A stretch of 64,000 nt of DNA, taken from contig JAYSEK010000012.1 of NCBI GenBank assembly GCA_041913905.1, positions 62,001-126,000 of the forward strand, in the 5' to 3' direction. The DNA is from Roseateles_B sp041913905 (lineage in GTDB: Bacteria; Pseudomonadota; Gammaproteobacteria; Burkholderiales; Burkholderiaceae_C). The notes beneath the pieces are model-generated. The model saw nothing but the letters and a program-made list of their open reading frames with translations, ran no database searches and was not told the DNA's origin. This document shows positions 46,380 to 56,537 of the stretch, in pieces. The position numbers were made by a program, and so were the translations under genes. Each line of letters opens with the position of its first letter. Position 1 is the first letter of the stretch.

Positions 46380-46411
46380 GCCCCCCGAGGGGGCGAGGCA
46401 ATGCAATTGCC
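46380..46411 (+). repeat. Hairpin element, copy C (bioF-bioD junction)
   Basis: Shortened member of the same repeat family: the CCCCCGAGGGGGCG block (46382-46395) is followed by GGCAAT/ATTGCC around GCA (46397-46411). The second hairpin contains the bioD start codon at 46401, so folding could hinder ribosome access. Stem 0 is not recognisable. Confidence 0.55.
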
Positions 46412-47135
46412 ACGCCTACAAGGCCTGTTCATCACCGGCACCGACACCGAGATCGGCAAGACCTGCGTCACCGCCGGGCTGACGCATGCGCTGGCCGAGG
46501 CCGGTGCGCGCGTGGTGCCGGTGAAGTCCCTGGCCGCGGGGCAGGTGCAGGACGCGCATGGCCGCTGGGTCAATGAGGACGTGCTGCAGCTGCACGCCGC
46601 CCAGCGCCTGGGGCTGAGCCTGGAGCAGATCGGCCCACTGCAGTTCCGCGAGCCCTGCGCGCCCCACATCGCCGCGCGGCTGGAAGGCAGGACGCTGGAG
46701 CGCGAACCACTGCTGGCTGCCATCCGTACGAGCGCGCGCCTCGGCGAGCTGGCCCTGGTCGAAGGCGTCGGTGGTTTCCGCGTGCCGCTCAATGACGGCT
46801 ACGACACCGCCGACCTTGCCGTGGACCTGGCCCTGCCCGTGCTGCTGGTCGTCGGCTTGCGCCTGGGCTGCATCAACCACGCCCTGCTGACGGCCGAGGC
46901 GATCCGCGCCCGCGGCCTGCGCCTCGCCGGCTGGGTGGCCAATGTGGCCGACCCTCATCAAAGCCATGTGGCGGACAATGTCGCCGCGCTGGCCGCCCAT
47001 TTCGCTTCGATGGGCGCGACCTGCTGGGGCCATGTGCCCCGCCTTCCCGATCCTTCTCCCGCGGCTGTCGCCGCGCATTTCTCGCTGACGCCAGCGGCCC
47101 TGCTGCAGGCTGTGCGGCAAGTCCAGGAACCTTGA
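46401..47135 (+). CDS. bioD: Dethiobiotin synthetase
   Basis: ATP-dependent synthetase of 244 residues closing the ureido ring of dethiobiotin. The P-loop is GTDTEIGKT (about 13-21), Lys in VPVKSLAAGQ replaces the commoner KPVAAG spelling but keeps the Lys, and VEGVGGFRVPL is the switch region. The ATG at 46401 gives the usual N terminus. An ATG at 46341, overlapping the bioF stop as ATGA, would add 20 residues encoded by the hairpin element, so translation might be coupled from there. Confidence 0.92.
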   Translation: MQLPRLQGLFITGTDTEIGKTCVTAGLTHALAEAGARVVPVKSLAAGQVQDAHGRWVNEDVLQLHAAQRLGLSLEQIGPLQFREPCAPHIAARLEGRTLEREPLLAAIRTSARLGELALVEGVGGFRVPLNDGYDTADLAVDLALPVLLVVGLRLGCINHALLTAEAIRARGLRLAGWVANVADPHQSHVADNVAALAAHFASMGATCWGHVPRLPDPSPAAVAAHFSLTPAALLQAVRQVQEP

Positions 47136-47137
47136 CC

Positions 47138-48238
47138 ATGACCCAGACCCCCAACCAGATCCAGTCGCTGACGCCTTCCACCGACGCCGAGCGCCGCAAT
47201 GCCAAGCCCTGGACGGTCAACGAGGTCGCGGCGCTCTTCGAGCTGCCCTTCAACGACCTGCTCTTCCGCGCCCAGCAGGTGCACCGCGAGCACTTCGACG
47301 CCAACGCCATCCAGCTCTCCACGCTGCTGTCCATCAAGACCGGCGGTTGCGAGGAAGACTGCGCCTACTGCCCGCAATCGGCCCACTTCGACACCGGCCT
47401 GAAGGCCGAGAAGCTGATCCCGCTGCAGGAAGTGATGGAGGCCGCGCGCGCCGCCAAGGCCAATGGCGCCACGCGCTTCTGCATGGGGGCTGCCTGGCGC
47501 TCGCCCAAGGAACGCCATCTGGAAGCCATCGGCGAGATGATCACCGAGGTCAAGGCCCTGGGCCTGGAGACCTGCCTGACCGCCGGCATGCTGGGTGACG
47601 GCCAGGCGGAGCAGCTCAAGGCCGCGGGCCTGGACTACTACAACCACAACCTCGACACCTCGCCCGAGTTCTACGGCCAGATCATCACCACCCGCACCTA
47701 CCAGGACCGTCTGGACACCCTGGACCGCGTTCGCAACGTCGGTCTCAAGGTCTGCTCCGGCGGCATCGTGGGCCTGGGCGAGACCCGCCGCGAGCGCGCC
47801 GGTCTGCTGGTGCAGTTGGCCAATCTCGATCCCTATCCTGAGTCGGTGCCCATCAATAACCTGGTGCAGGTCGAGGGCACGCCGCTGTCCGGCACGGCCC
47901 AGCTCGATCCCTTCGAGTTCGTGCGCACCATTGCCGTGGCCCGCATCATCATGCCGCGCGCCATGGTCCGCCTCTCGGCCGGCCGCGAGGACATGCCAGA
48001 GAGCCTGCAGGCCCTGTGCTTCCTGGCCGGCGCCAACAGCATGTTCTACGGCGACAAGCTGCTGACCACGGCGAACCCGCAGGCCGAGAAGGACCGCGCG
48101 CTGCTGGACCGCCTGGGCATGCATTGCGCCACCGAGGCCGAGTTGTCGGAGGGGCATGGGAAGGAAGCCAAGATCCGCCTCAATGCCGCGGAAGCCGCTC
48201 CTGTCGGCACGCTTCGCGGCTGCAGCCAAGCCCACTGA
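47138..48238 (+). CDS. bioB: Biotin synthase
   Basis: Radical-SAM enzyme of 366 residues inserting sulfur into dethiobiotin. The cluster motif is C71-x3-C75-x2-C78 in CEEDCAYCPQS. The second-cluster region includes MGAAWRSPKERH, YNHNLDTSPEFY and VCSGGIVGLGE; the conserved Arg/Cys segment RLSAGREDMPE follows. It starts 2 bases after the bioD stop and is the last biotin gene before the carboxylase subunit. Confidence 0.97.
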   Translation: MTQTPNQIQSLTPSTDAERRNAKPWTVNEVAALFELPFNDLLFRAQQVHREHFDANAIQLSTLLSIKTGGCEEDCAYCPQSAHFDTGLKAEKLIPLQEVMEAARAAKANGATRFCMGAAWRSPKERHLEAIGEMITEVKALGLETCLTAGMLGDGQAEQLKAAGLDYYNHNLDTSPEFYGQIITTRTYQDRLDTLDRVRNVGLKVCSGGIVGLGETRRERAGLLVQLANLDPYPESVPINNLVQVEGTPLSGTAQLDPFEFVRTIAVARIIMPRAMVRLSAGREDMPESLQALCFLAGANSMFYGDKLLTTANPQAEKDRALLDRLGMHCATEAELSEGHGKEAKIRLNAAEAAPVGTLRGCSQAH

Positions 48239-48318
48239 GTTTCACGGGGCCATCGCCCCGCCAGCCCCTGACGGCTTACCGGCCGCCCGCTGATCAAAAA
48301 GAGAACGGAGTCACCGCC

Positions 48319-48454
48319 ATGTTCAAGAAGATCCTGATCGCCAATCGCGGCGTTCGCGCCAACGGCGCGGGGGGCGACTCATATGCGCAGCATGTGAGTC
48401 GACACCAAATTGCCTGGCGAGCGAAGCGAGTGGCGATTGAGCCGAGGAGCCAAC

Positions 48455-48462
<8 letters not shown>
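48319..48462 (+). pseudogene. Duplicate 5' end of liuD forming a 47-codon leader frame
   Basis: The frame begins MFKKILIANRG, the same 11 residues as the true liuD start at 48455. Over the first 34 bases the copies differ at only 4 positions, all synonymous (TTC/TTT, CTG/TTG, AAT/AAC, CGC/CGA). After that it runs through hairpin sequence and stops at a TAA (48460-48462) that overlaps the true liuD start region by 8 bases. It may be a broken original start, or a translated leader coupled to liuD. An ACGGAG lies upstream. Confidence 0.65.
48356..48403 (+). repeat. Hairpin element, copy D (upstream of liuD)
   Basis: GCGCC/GGCGC around AAC (48356-48368) leads into GGGGGGCG (48369-48376). Next comes a long hairpin, CGACTCATATGC/GCATGTGAGTCG around GCA (48375-48401), with one wobble position. 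The string CGCGGGGGGCG is identical to that in copy A. It separates the duplicated liuD start from the functional start. Confidence 0.65.
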
Positions 48463-50539
<2,077 letters not shown>

Positions 50540-50588
50540 CTTTCCTTGCGCTGTTTTCTTTCGAACGACGAGCCCTTGAGGAGGAGCG

Positions 50589-51026
50589 ATGATGAGAATG
50601 GGAGCATGTGTTCTGGCCGTGGCCGGACTGTTGGCGGGCTGCGCCCCGGTACCTTTGCAACGTGCACAGGTGGACCGCCTGAATGCCGATGCCAGCCTGG
50701 CCGAGGTGCAGGCAGCGCTAGGCGGGGCCAGCGAGCTGCGAGCCTTTGACTTCGCTGCAGGCGAACGAAGCTACCGGGTGCGGGAGTACCGCCTGCAAAC
50801 CGGTGCCACGCAGCAGACGTCGGTGGTGTGCACGCAAGCCTGCTACCCCATCGTTGTGACGGTACCGGTCACCGTGGACTATGTGCTGGTGCACGAGCAG
50901 GGCTCGCAGCGCCTGCTGGCCTGGGGCAGCCTGGAGGAGTTGAGCAAGTCCAGCGACGAGCGCGTCAGCACGGTGATGCCTGCGCTGAAGATGGCCCGAG
51001 CCAAGCAACTGGAGACCGGCAAGTGA
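50589..51026 (+). CDS. Small lipoprotein of unknown function
   Basis: Predicted lipoprotein of 145 residues; the signal peptide ends in LLAGCAPV (lipobox). The body is a short alpha/beta domain with QAALGGASELRAFDF, YRVREYRLQTG and VLVHEQGSQRLLAWGSL. The arrangement is loosely like BamE/SmpA-type lipoproteins, and shared with the next gene, so the two look like paralogues. GAGGAG precedes the start. Located between liuD and liuE; a role in leucine degradation is not evident. Confidence 0.75.
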   Translation: MMRMGACVLAVAGLLAGCAPVPLQRAQVDRLNADASLAEVQAALGGASELRAFDFAAGERSYRVREYRLQTGATQQTSVVCTQACYPIVVTVPVTVDYVLVHEQGSQRLLAWGSLEELSKSSDERVSTVMPALKMARAKQLETGK

Positions 51027-51394
51027 TGAAGCACGCCACTCGATTCCTGGCCCCGCTCGCGCTGGGTGTGGCCCTGGCCGGCTGCGCAGCCATGAAGCCG
51101 CAGATCTTCCATTCACAGCTGGTCCAGCTCGACAAGGGCCTGCCTGCGTCGGACGTGCCACGGCGCCTGGGCCAGCCGCCCGTGCTGGAGCATCATGCGC
51201 AGGCGGATGGCCGGGAATTCCTGTTCCAGCAATACCGGCTGAACAATGGGCTGCAACTGGATCGCTACCTGGTGGCCTCCGAGAATGGGCGGGTGGTCTA
51301 CTGGGGCTATGTCAGCGAGTTCCGCCGGCATCCCGATGCCTCGCTGGGCAAGGCGCTGAACACGGTGCTGCCGGCAGTGATGGCGCAGGACTGA
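51026..51394 (+). CDS. Small lipoprotein of unknown function, paralogue of the previous
   Basis: Predicted lipoprotein of 122 residues with lipobox LALAGCAAM near residues 15-23. Body segments VPRRLGQPPVLEHH, FLFQQYRLNNG and VYWGYVSEFRRHPDASLG align in order with those of the upstream lipoprotein. Its ATG overlaps the upstream stop (TGATG), indicating coupling. It ends 14 bases before the HMG-CoA lyase start, so all three genes are likely on one transcript. Confidence 0.75.
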   Translation: MKHATRFLAPLALGVALAGCAAMKPQIFHSQLVQLDKGLPASDVPRRLGQPPVLEHHAQADGREFLFQQYRLNNGLQLDRYLVASENGRVVYWGYVSEFRRHPDASLGKALNTVLPAVMAQD

Positions 51395-51408
51395 ACAGGA
51401 GAATTCCA

Positions 51409-52317
51409 ATGGCATTGCCCCACCGCGTCACCCTGGTCGACGTCGGCCCCCGCGACGGCCTGCAGAACGAGAAGCAGCCGGTCGCCACCGAGCACAAGGC
51501 TCGGCTGGTGACCATGCTGCAGGAAGCAGGGCTGAAGAACATCGAGGTCACGAGCTTCGTCTCGCCGAAGTGGGTGCCGCAGATGGGCGACAACACCGCC
51601 GTGATGGCCGCCATCGAGCGCCGCCCCGGCGTGCGCTACAGCGTGCTGACGCCGAACATGAAGGGCCTGGAGTCGGCCCTGACGACGAAGCCCGATGAGA
51701 TCGTCGTCTTCGGCGCGGCCTCGGAAGCCTTCAGCCAGAAGAACATCAACTGCAGCGTGGCTGAGAGCATCGAGCGCTTCGCCCCCGTGGTCGAGGCGGC
51801 CCATGCCGCCGGGCTGAAGGTGCGTGGCGCGCTGTCCTGCGCGGTGGGCTGCCCTTACGAGGGGGACATTTCCCCGGACCAAGTCGAGCGTGTCGTCCGC
51901 TTGATGAAGGACATCGGCGTGGACCACCTAGGCGTGGCCGACACCATCGGCGTGGGCACCCCGCGGCGCATCCAGGCGGCCATGGAGCGGGCGCTGAAGC
52001 ACTATCCCTTGCACGAGGTCAGCGGCCATTTCCACGACACCTACGGTCAGGCGCTGTCCAACATCTATGCCTGCCTGGAGATGGGCATCCACACCTTCGA
52101 CGCCAGCGTCGCAGGCCTGGGCGGCTGCCCTTACGCCAAGGGGGCCACGGGCAATGTGGCCACCGAAGACGTGGTCTTCCTGCTCAACGGCCTTGGTATC
52201 GAGACCGGCATCGACCTGGACAAGCTGGTTGACGCCGGGGCCTACATCTCCGAGCAACTGGGCCGCCCGCCGGTCTCGCGCGTGGCACGCGCCCTGCTGG
52301 CGAAGCGGCAGGGCTGA
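51409..52317 (+). CDS. liuE: Hydroxymethylglutaryl-CoA lyase
   Basis: TIM-barrel lyase of 302 residues cleaving HMG-CoA to acetoacetate and acetyl-CoA, the last step of the leucine route encoded here. The metal and substrate site reads LVDVGPRDGLQNEKQ; VTSFVSPKWVPQM, GVADTIGVGTP and the catalytic Cys loop GLGGCPYAKGATGNVATED are all intact. AGGAG is present just upstream. It closes the catabolic run. Confidence 0.95.
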   Translation: MALPHRVTLVDVGPRDGLQNEKQPVATEHKARLVTMLQEAGLKNIEVTSFVSPKWVPQMGDNTAVMAAIERRPGVRYSVLTPNMKGLESALTTKPDEIVVFGAASEAFSQKNINCSVAESIERFAPVVEAAHAAGLKVRGALSCAVGCPYEGDISPDQVERVVRLMKDIGVDHLGVADTIGVGTPRRIQAAMERALKHYPLHEVSGHFHDTYGQALSNIYACLEMGIHTFDASVAGLGGCPYAKGATGNVATEDVVFLLNGLGIETGIDLDKLVDAGAYISEQLGRPPVSRVARALLAKRQG

Positions 52318-52442
52318 GCGCTGGCGTTCGCCGTGTCGGCTGCATGCCTTGTTCGCAGGGCTGCCCTGAACCATTGACCTGAGCGGGCCGCCGGCGCCCA
52401 ATGCGAGCCATGGGCCTGATGCAGGCAGTGCAGGAGATGGCG

Positions 52443-53210
52443 ATGGCGATCAAGGCATGGCGGCGGATCCTGGCCGGAGCGGTACTGTCAGTCGGTGCGA
52501 TGCAGGGGGCATGGTCGGGCGACCTGCTGGGCGTTACCGAGGACGTGCCGCCCTTCTCCTATCTGGAGGGCGGGCGCTATCTGGGCCTGGCCAATGAAGT
52601 GCTCGATCGCGTGGCCGCGCAAAGCGGCCTGCATGTGCAGCGCAGCATCCAACCGTTCGCCCGCGGCCTCAAGACCCTGGACGAGGTGCCCAACAGCTTT
52701 CTGTACGTCGTCATTCGCACCCCGGCCCGCGAGCCGCATTACCGGTGGGTGGGGCCGCTGGACGACTGCGACGTGGTGGTGCTGACTCTGCGCAGCAGCG
52801 GCCTGGATTTCAGTCCCACCACGCCGGACGCCCGTGCCCTGCGTGTTGGGGTGGTCAAGGGCTCGCCAGCAGGCAAGATGGTGCGCGAGGCTGGCATGCC
52901 GGAGCGCAGCGTCTACCAGACCCCCGGCAGCGAGACCTCGACGCGCATGCTCTTCGCTGGCCATCTGGACATGATTGCCGGCCTGTCCCTGCCTTACCAG
53001 CACCAGGCGGCGCGCTTGGGCCTTGACGCCAGCCAGATGATGGTCGCCCACATGCTGCAGAAGGGCTATGGGTGCTACTTCGCCTTCAATCCCAAGGTCG
53101 ACCCGGTGCTTTTCAAGCGCTTCGCCGAGGCCTTCGAGACGCTGCGCAGTTCTGGTGAACTGAAGGCTCTGCGCGAACGGGCCATCCAGGTGCCGGGGCC
53201 AGGACGGTGA
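52443..53210 (+). CDS. Periplasmic solute-binding protein (PBP type 2)
   Basis: Exported binding protein of 255 residues of the amino-acid-type SBP_bac_3 fold. A signal peptide (ILAGAVLSVGAMQGAWSG) is followed by GVTEDVPPFSYLEGGRYLGL, typical of this group. The two-lobe pattern continues with VGVVKGSPAGKMVREAGMP and YGCYFAFNPKVDPVLFKRF. No permease or ATPase is adjacent. Such orphan proteins often serve shared transporters or sensing. The start at 52443 has AGGAG six bases upstream; earlier in-frame ATGs at 52401 and 52437 are possible. Confidence 0.8.
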   Translation: MAIKAWRRILAGAVLSVGAMQGAWSGDLLGVTEDVPPFSYLEGGRYLGLANEVLDRVAAQSGLHVQRSIQPFARGLKTLDEVPNSFLYVVIRTPAREPHYRWVGPLDDCDVVVLTLRSSGLDFSPTTPDARALRVGVVKGSPAGKMVREAGMPERSVYQTPGSETSTRMLFAGHLDMIAGLSLPYQHQAARLGLDASQMMVAHMLQKGYGCYFAFNPKVDPVLFKRFAEAFETLRSSGELKALRERAIQVPGPGR

Positions 53211-53283
53211 GCCCCGGGAACAGCGCGCAGCCTCCGACGCGGTGCTCGCTATGCGGTGGCTACCAGGCGCACTTGCCAGCGGC

Positions 53284-53814
53284 TCAGGCCGCTGTCAACC
53301 CCAGGCCCAACTCCTCAAGGATGCGTTCCCTGAAGCGCTCGGCACGCTCCTCGCTGGAGCGTTCGCGGACCTGCTGGGCGGCGACCTCGATCCACAGCTG
53401 CAGGCCCGCTTCGCTGTCGATGTGTCGGGCCAGGGCACGAAGCTCACCGTCCTGACCGGCAAGCATGCGGGCGACCAGGTCCATGGCATAGAGCTTGGCA
53501 CGCGCCAGGCGGCGGGCTTGCTCCACCGCCATCTTTTGCGCAGCCAGCGATGCCTGCCGCGCTCGTTCGCGTTCCGCGGCCTCATGCGCTTGCTGATGCG
53601 CCTGCAGATCCGCTTCCACGGGGGCGATCAGGCCACGGCCGTACAGGTCTTCGACCACGCTGGCTTCCATGCCCATATTGCGGGCCAGCTCGCGCAACTG
53701 GGCGAGGTCGCGGCGCCCATCCACCGTGATGAGCAGCATCCTGTGCCCGGCGGGCAGATCTCGACGCGGGTTGCTCAGCAGCTGTCGGGCCAGATCGGTC
53801 TTCTGCAGTCTCAT
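53284..53814 (-). CDS. Hypothetical protein with winged-helix-like start and coiled coil
   Basis: Protein of 176 residues without firm family. Residues 20-70 (LPAGHRMLLITVDGRRDLAQ to VEDLYGRGLIAPVE) resemble a small winged-helix-like domain seen in hypothetical proteins of Burkholderiales. Residues 72-176 are highly charged and helical, with many Arg, Glu and Ala, likely a coiled coil. The ATG at 53814 is preferred; the open frame continues upstream to 54027 with unrelated sequence overlapping the VOC gene. No clear function. Confidence 0.6.
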   Translation of the reverse strand: MRLQKTDLARQLLSNPRRDLPAGHRMLLITVDGRRDLAQLRELARNMGMEASVVEDLYGRGLIAPVEADLQAHQQAHEAAERERARQASLAAQKMAVEQARRLARAKLYAMDLVARMLAGQDGELRALARHIDSEAGLQLWIEVAAQQVRERSSEERAERFRERILEELGLGLTAA

Positions 53815-53993
53815 GAGGGCGCTCACAGGAAGTTTCGGCAGGCGATCCCGGGACCGAGGGATCAGTTGAACCGGATCATGCCCAGCGACTTTGATCTTCT
53901 TGTTACAAGGTCTGCGCCGATTGGCGAAGCCAGGCTTCGTGACTGGAGACTCTCGCCCGGAGACTCTGGCTCTTGGCCGCCCCCGCGCGTTGC

Positions 53994-54443
53994 TCAAACC
54001 GGATCCCGTACACGCTCGCAGAACCACCAGAGATGGCCGTCCGGATCCAGCGCGCCGTAGCAGCGGTCAGCCCAGTACTCGGGGCCGTAGTCCTGGACGG
54101 CTGGCTCGTGCACGATGCGGGCGCCCGCTGCGCGGGCCTGCTCGCAGTGCGCCAGGGCGTCATCCACATAGAGCATCAGCATCTGGGTGTTGGCGCCACC
54201 ACAGGCCCTGGGGCTGCTGAGGGGGAGGCCGAAGCGCTCGCTGCGCTCCTGGCCGCCTTCGCCCACCATGACCAGGCCGTCGCCATAGCGCAGCTGGCTG
54301 TGCAGCACGCGGCCATCCGGGCCGTCGACCTTGAGCTGCACGGTGAAGCCAAAGGCCCGGACCAGCCAGGCGATGGCAGCGTTGGCGTCTTCGTAGAAGA
54401 GGCTGCTGGCGATGCGGGGCCAGCCTTGCGGGGGCGCTTTCAT
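53994..54443 (-). CDS. VOC-superfamily (glyoxalase/bleomycin-resistance-like) protein
   Basis: Protein of 149 residues with the paired beta-alpha-beta-beta-beta modules of the VOC fold: SSLFYEDANAAIAWLVRAFG, then GDGLVMVGEGG, then MLMLYVDDALAHCEQARAAG and YGALDPDGHLWWF. It resembles PhnB/YdeM-type glyoxalase-like proteins. Such proteins bind a metal and small ligands; the exact activity is not predictable. It diverges from the peptidase gene. Confidence 0.85.
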   Translation of the reverse strand: MKAPPQGWPRIASSLFYEDANAAIAWLVRAFGFTVQLKVDGPDGRVLHSQLRYGDGLVMVGEGGQERSERFGLPLSSPRACGGANTQMLMLYVDDALAHCEQARAAGARIVHEPAVQDYGPEYWADRCYGALDPDGHLWWFCERVRDPV

Positions 54444-54607
54444 GGATGGGTTCCTGCTGCAGTGGTTGGAGAGCCTGCAGCTTAGAGGGGCGGCTTCGCG
54501 CTGTCGTCCTGTCTGTGAATGACGCGGACCGAACTAGGGAGAGGCCCTTGTCCTGCACGGCGGACGACCGCAACAATCCGCCATTCGATTCACAGGGAGC
54601 ACATTGC

Positions 54608-56119
54608 ATGGACAAGCTGATCCTGCGCCATGGCGCAGCGCTGGCGAGCAAATACGGCCAGGCCGGGCTGGGCCGCATCGACGCGGCTCTGAAGGCGCTG
54701 GTCGCAGCGGACCGGCGCCGCGGCATCGACAGCGAGGTGCTGAGCGTGGACGATGCCAGCGCCATGAAGCGCCACGGCCTGGCGCCGGTGGCCAAGACGG
54801 ACCCCAAGGCGCTCAAGGCGGCCATCGACGGGCTGGCCAGAACCCTGTCCCCCCACTACTTCCTGCTGCTGGGCGCCCAGGACGTGCTGCCGCTGGTGCC
54901 CTTGGTCAACCCCGCCTACACCGGCGATGACGGCGACACCGACAAGACCGTTCCCAGCGACCTGCCCTATGCCTGCGAGGCCCCCTACAGCACCGATGCC
55001 GCGCGCTTCCAAGGGCCGAGCCGGGTGGTGGGGCGGCTGCCCGACGTCCCGGGGGCCAGCAAGCCTGACCTGCTGCTGCAGCTGATCCGTGCTGCCGCGC
55101 GCGCCAAGCCCTTGCCGCGTGAGCTCTTCCAGCAGAGCTTTGGCCTGAGCGCGGCCGAGTGGCAGTCGTCCACGCGGTTGAGCCTCAGCAATCTTCTCGG
55201 CCACGCGGAGCAGCTCAAGCTGGCGCCGCCGCAAGGCCCGCGCTGGAGCAAGGCCGAGCTGGCGCCACGGGTGCATTTCATCAACTGCCATGGCGGCGAC
55301 ACCAGCCCCGAATACCTGGGCCAGAAGGGCGATGACTATCCGGTGGCGCACAAGGCGAGCCATCTGCGCGGCCGCGTCAGCGCCGGCACCGTGATCGCCG
55401 CGGAGTGCTGCTATGGCGCCCAGCTCTACGATCCCGCGGATGCCGGCGGCCAGATGGGCATCGCCCTGAGTTATCTGTCTGACGGCGCCTGGGGCTTTTT
55501 CGGCAGCACCACCATCGCCTACGGACCGAGCGAGGGCAACGGCTCGGCGGACCTGATCTGCCAGTACTTCCTGCAGCGCGTCCTGGCCGGTGCTTCGCTG
55601 GGCCGCGCGGCGCTGGAGGCGCGGCAGAAGTTCGCCAGCGAACGCACCCACCTGGATCCCTATGACCTCAAGACGCTGGCGCAGTTCTACCTGCTGGGCG
55701 ATCCGTCTCTGCAGGTGGTCGGCTTCGCCAGCCACGCCCTGGCCAAGACGCGGGCCTTCAAGGCGGCTTTCGCCAAGGTGCAGGACCGCGGCGTGCGCGG
55801 CCTGCGCCGCGAGCGGCTGGCGCGCGAGGGACTGAACCTGGGGCGTTCGCTGCCCTTGCTGCGCGACAGCTCCCAGGGCGCGGCAGCGGCCGTCGAGAAG
55901 GTCTTGCGCGCCATGGCCAGGGAAAGCGGCCTGGACCTGCGGATGGCGCAGCGCCGCAGCTATGTGCTGCAGGCCGCCAGGCTGGGGCCCCGGCTGCCGC
56001 CGCGCAGCATCCATGTGCTCAAGGGCCGCCGTGCCAACGGCCAGTTGGTGACGCTGGTGGCCACCGAGCAGGATGGCGAGCTGCTGCACGTGCGGCGTCT
56101 GCATGCCCGCGGGGCCTGA
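54608..56119 (+). CDS. Putative clan CD (caspase/gingipain-like) cysteine peptidase
   Basis: Protein of 503 residues without signal peptide or clear family name. The catalytic pair of clan CD peptidases is visible: H228 in HFINCHGGDT after a hydrophobic strand, and C268 in IAAECCYGAQL, where CYG matches the C-x-G of caspases and gingipains. Between and after them, SYLSDGAWGFFGSTTIAYGP and LLGDPSLQVVG resemble C25-type domains. The N-terminal third (PHYFLLLGAQDVLPLVPLVN) fits the first strand of the fold. The ATG at 54608 has AGGGAG upstream. A small gene follows after 9 bases. Peptidase activity is inferred from motifs. Confidence 0.7.
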   Translation: MDKLILRHGAALASKYGQAGLGRIDAALKALVAADRRRGIDSEVLSVDDASAMKRHGLAPVAKTDPKALKAAIDGLARTLSPHYFLLLGAQDVLPLVPLVNPAYTGDDGDTDKTVPSDLPYACEAPYSTDAARFQGPSRVVGRLPDVPGASKPDLLLQLIRAAARAKPLPRELFQQSFGLSAAEWQSSTRLSLSNLLGHAEQLKLAPPQGPRWSKAELAPRVHFINCHGGDTSPEYLGQKGDDYPVAHKASHLRGRVSAGTVIAAECCYGAQLYDPADAGGQMGIALSYLSDGAWGFFGSTTIAYGPSEGNGSADLICQYFLQRVLAGASLGRAALEARQKFASERTHLDPYDLKTLAQFYLLGDPSLQVVGFASHALAKTRAFKAAFAKVQDRGVRGLRRERLAREGLNLGRSLPLLRDSSQGAAAAVEKVLRAMARESGLDLRMAQRRSYVLQAARLGPRLPPRSIHVLKGRRANGQLVTLVATEQDGELLHVRRLHARGA

Positions 56120-56128
56120 GGCGAGCGA

Positions 56129-56374
56129 ATGAACCTCCCCCTGCAAAGCTGGACCGGCGTTCTCGAGCGCCGCCGGCTCGCGGCTGGCAGCAAGAGTGAG
56201 CGGCAGGGCCTGGTGCTGCGTCTGGATGGGGGGCAGGTCTTGCCAGTTCGGCGGCTGGGTGGCAACGTCTTCCGGGACGAGGTGCTGGAGGCATTGCTGG
56301 GGCAGCGCCTCCTGGTGCAGGCACGCCAGCTGGAGAGCGGGGTGCTGCAGATCGAATCCTGGTCGACGCTCTGA
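56129..56374 (+). CDS. Small OB-like protein paired with the clan CD peptidase
   Basis: Protein of 81 residues, 9 bases after the peptidase gene. Its pattern WTGVLERRRLAAGSKSE, GLVLRLDGGQVLPVRRLGG, LEALLGQRLLVQA and LQIESWSTL alternates strands and turns like a five-stranded OB-type barrel. No signal or catalytic motif. It may be a substrate, inhibitor or binding partner of the peptidase; that is inference from tight linkage. It ends 163 bases before ald. Confidence 0.6.
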   Translation: MNLPLQSWTGVLERRRLAAGSKSERQGLVLRLDGGQVLPVRRLGGNVFRDEVLEALLGQRLLVQARQLESGVLQIESWSTL

Positions 56375-56537
56375 GAACCGCAGTGGCCGCCTTGCACGCC
56401 GCTTTTGTTGCGCTGCGCCATAAGCGCCGCTAATAAGGGCCGAGTTTGGTGAATGGCGCTTGCGGTGGCCGCTGCGGCGGTCGTACAACCGATGGCTTCT
56501 GAACCCCGGCTCACGAGGCCCAGCAAGGAGACAAGCC

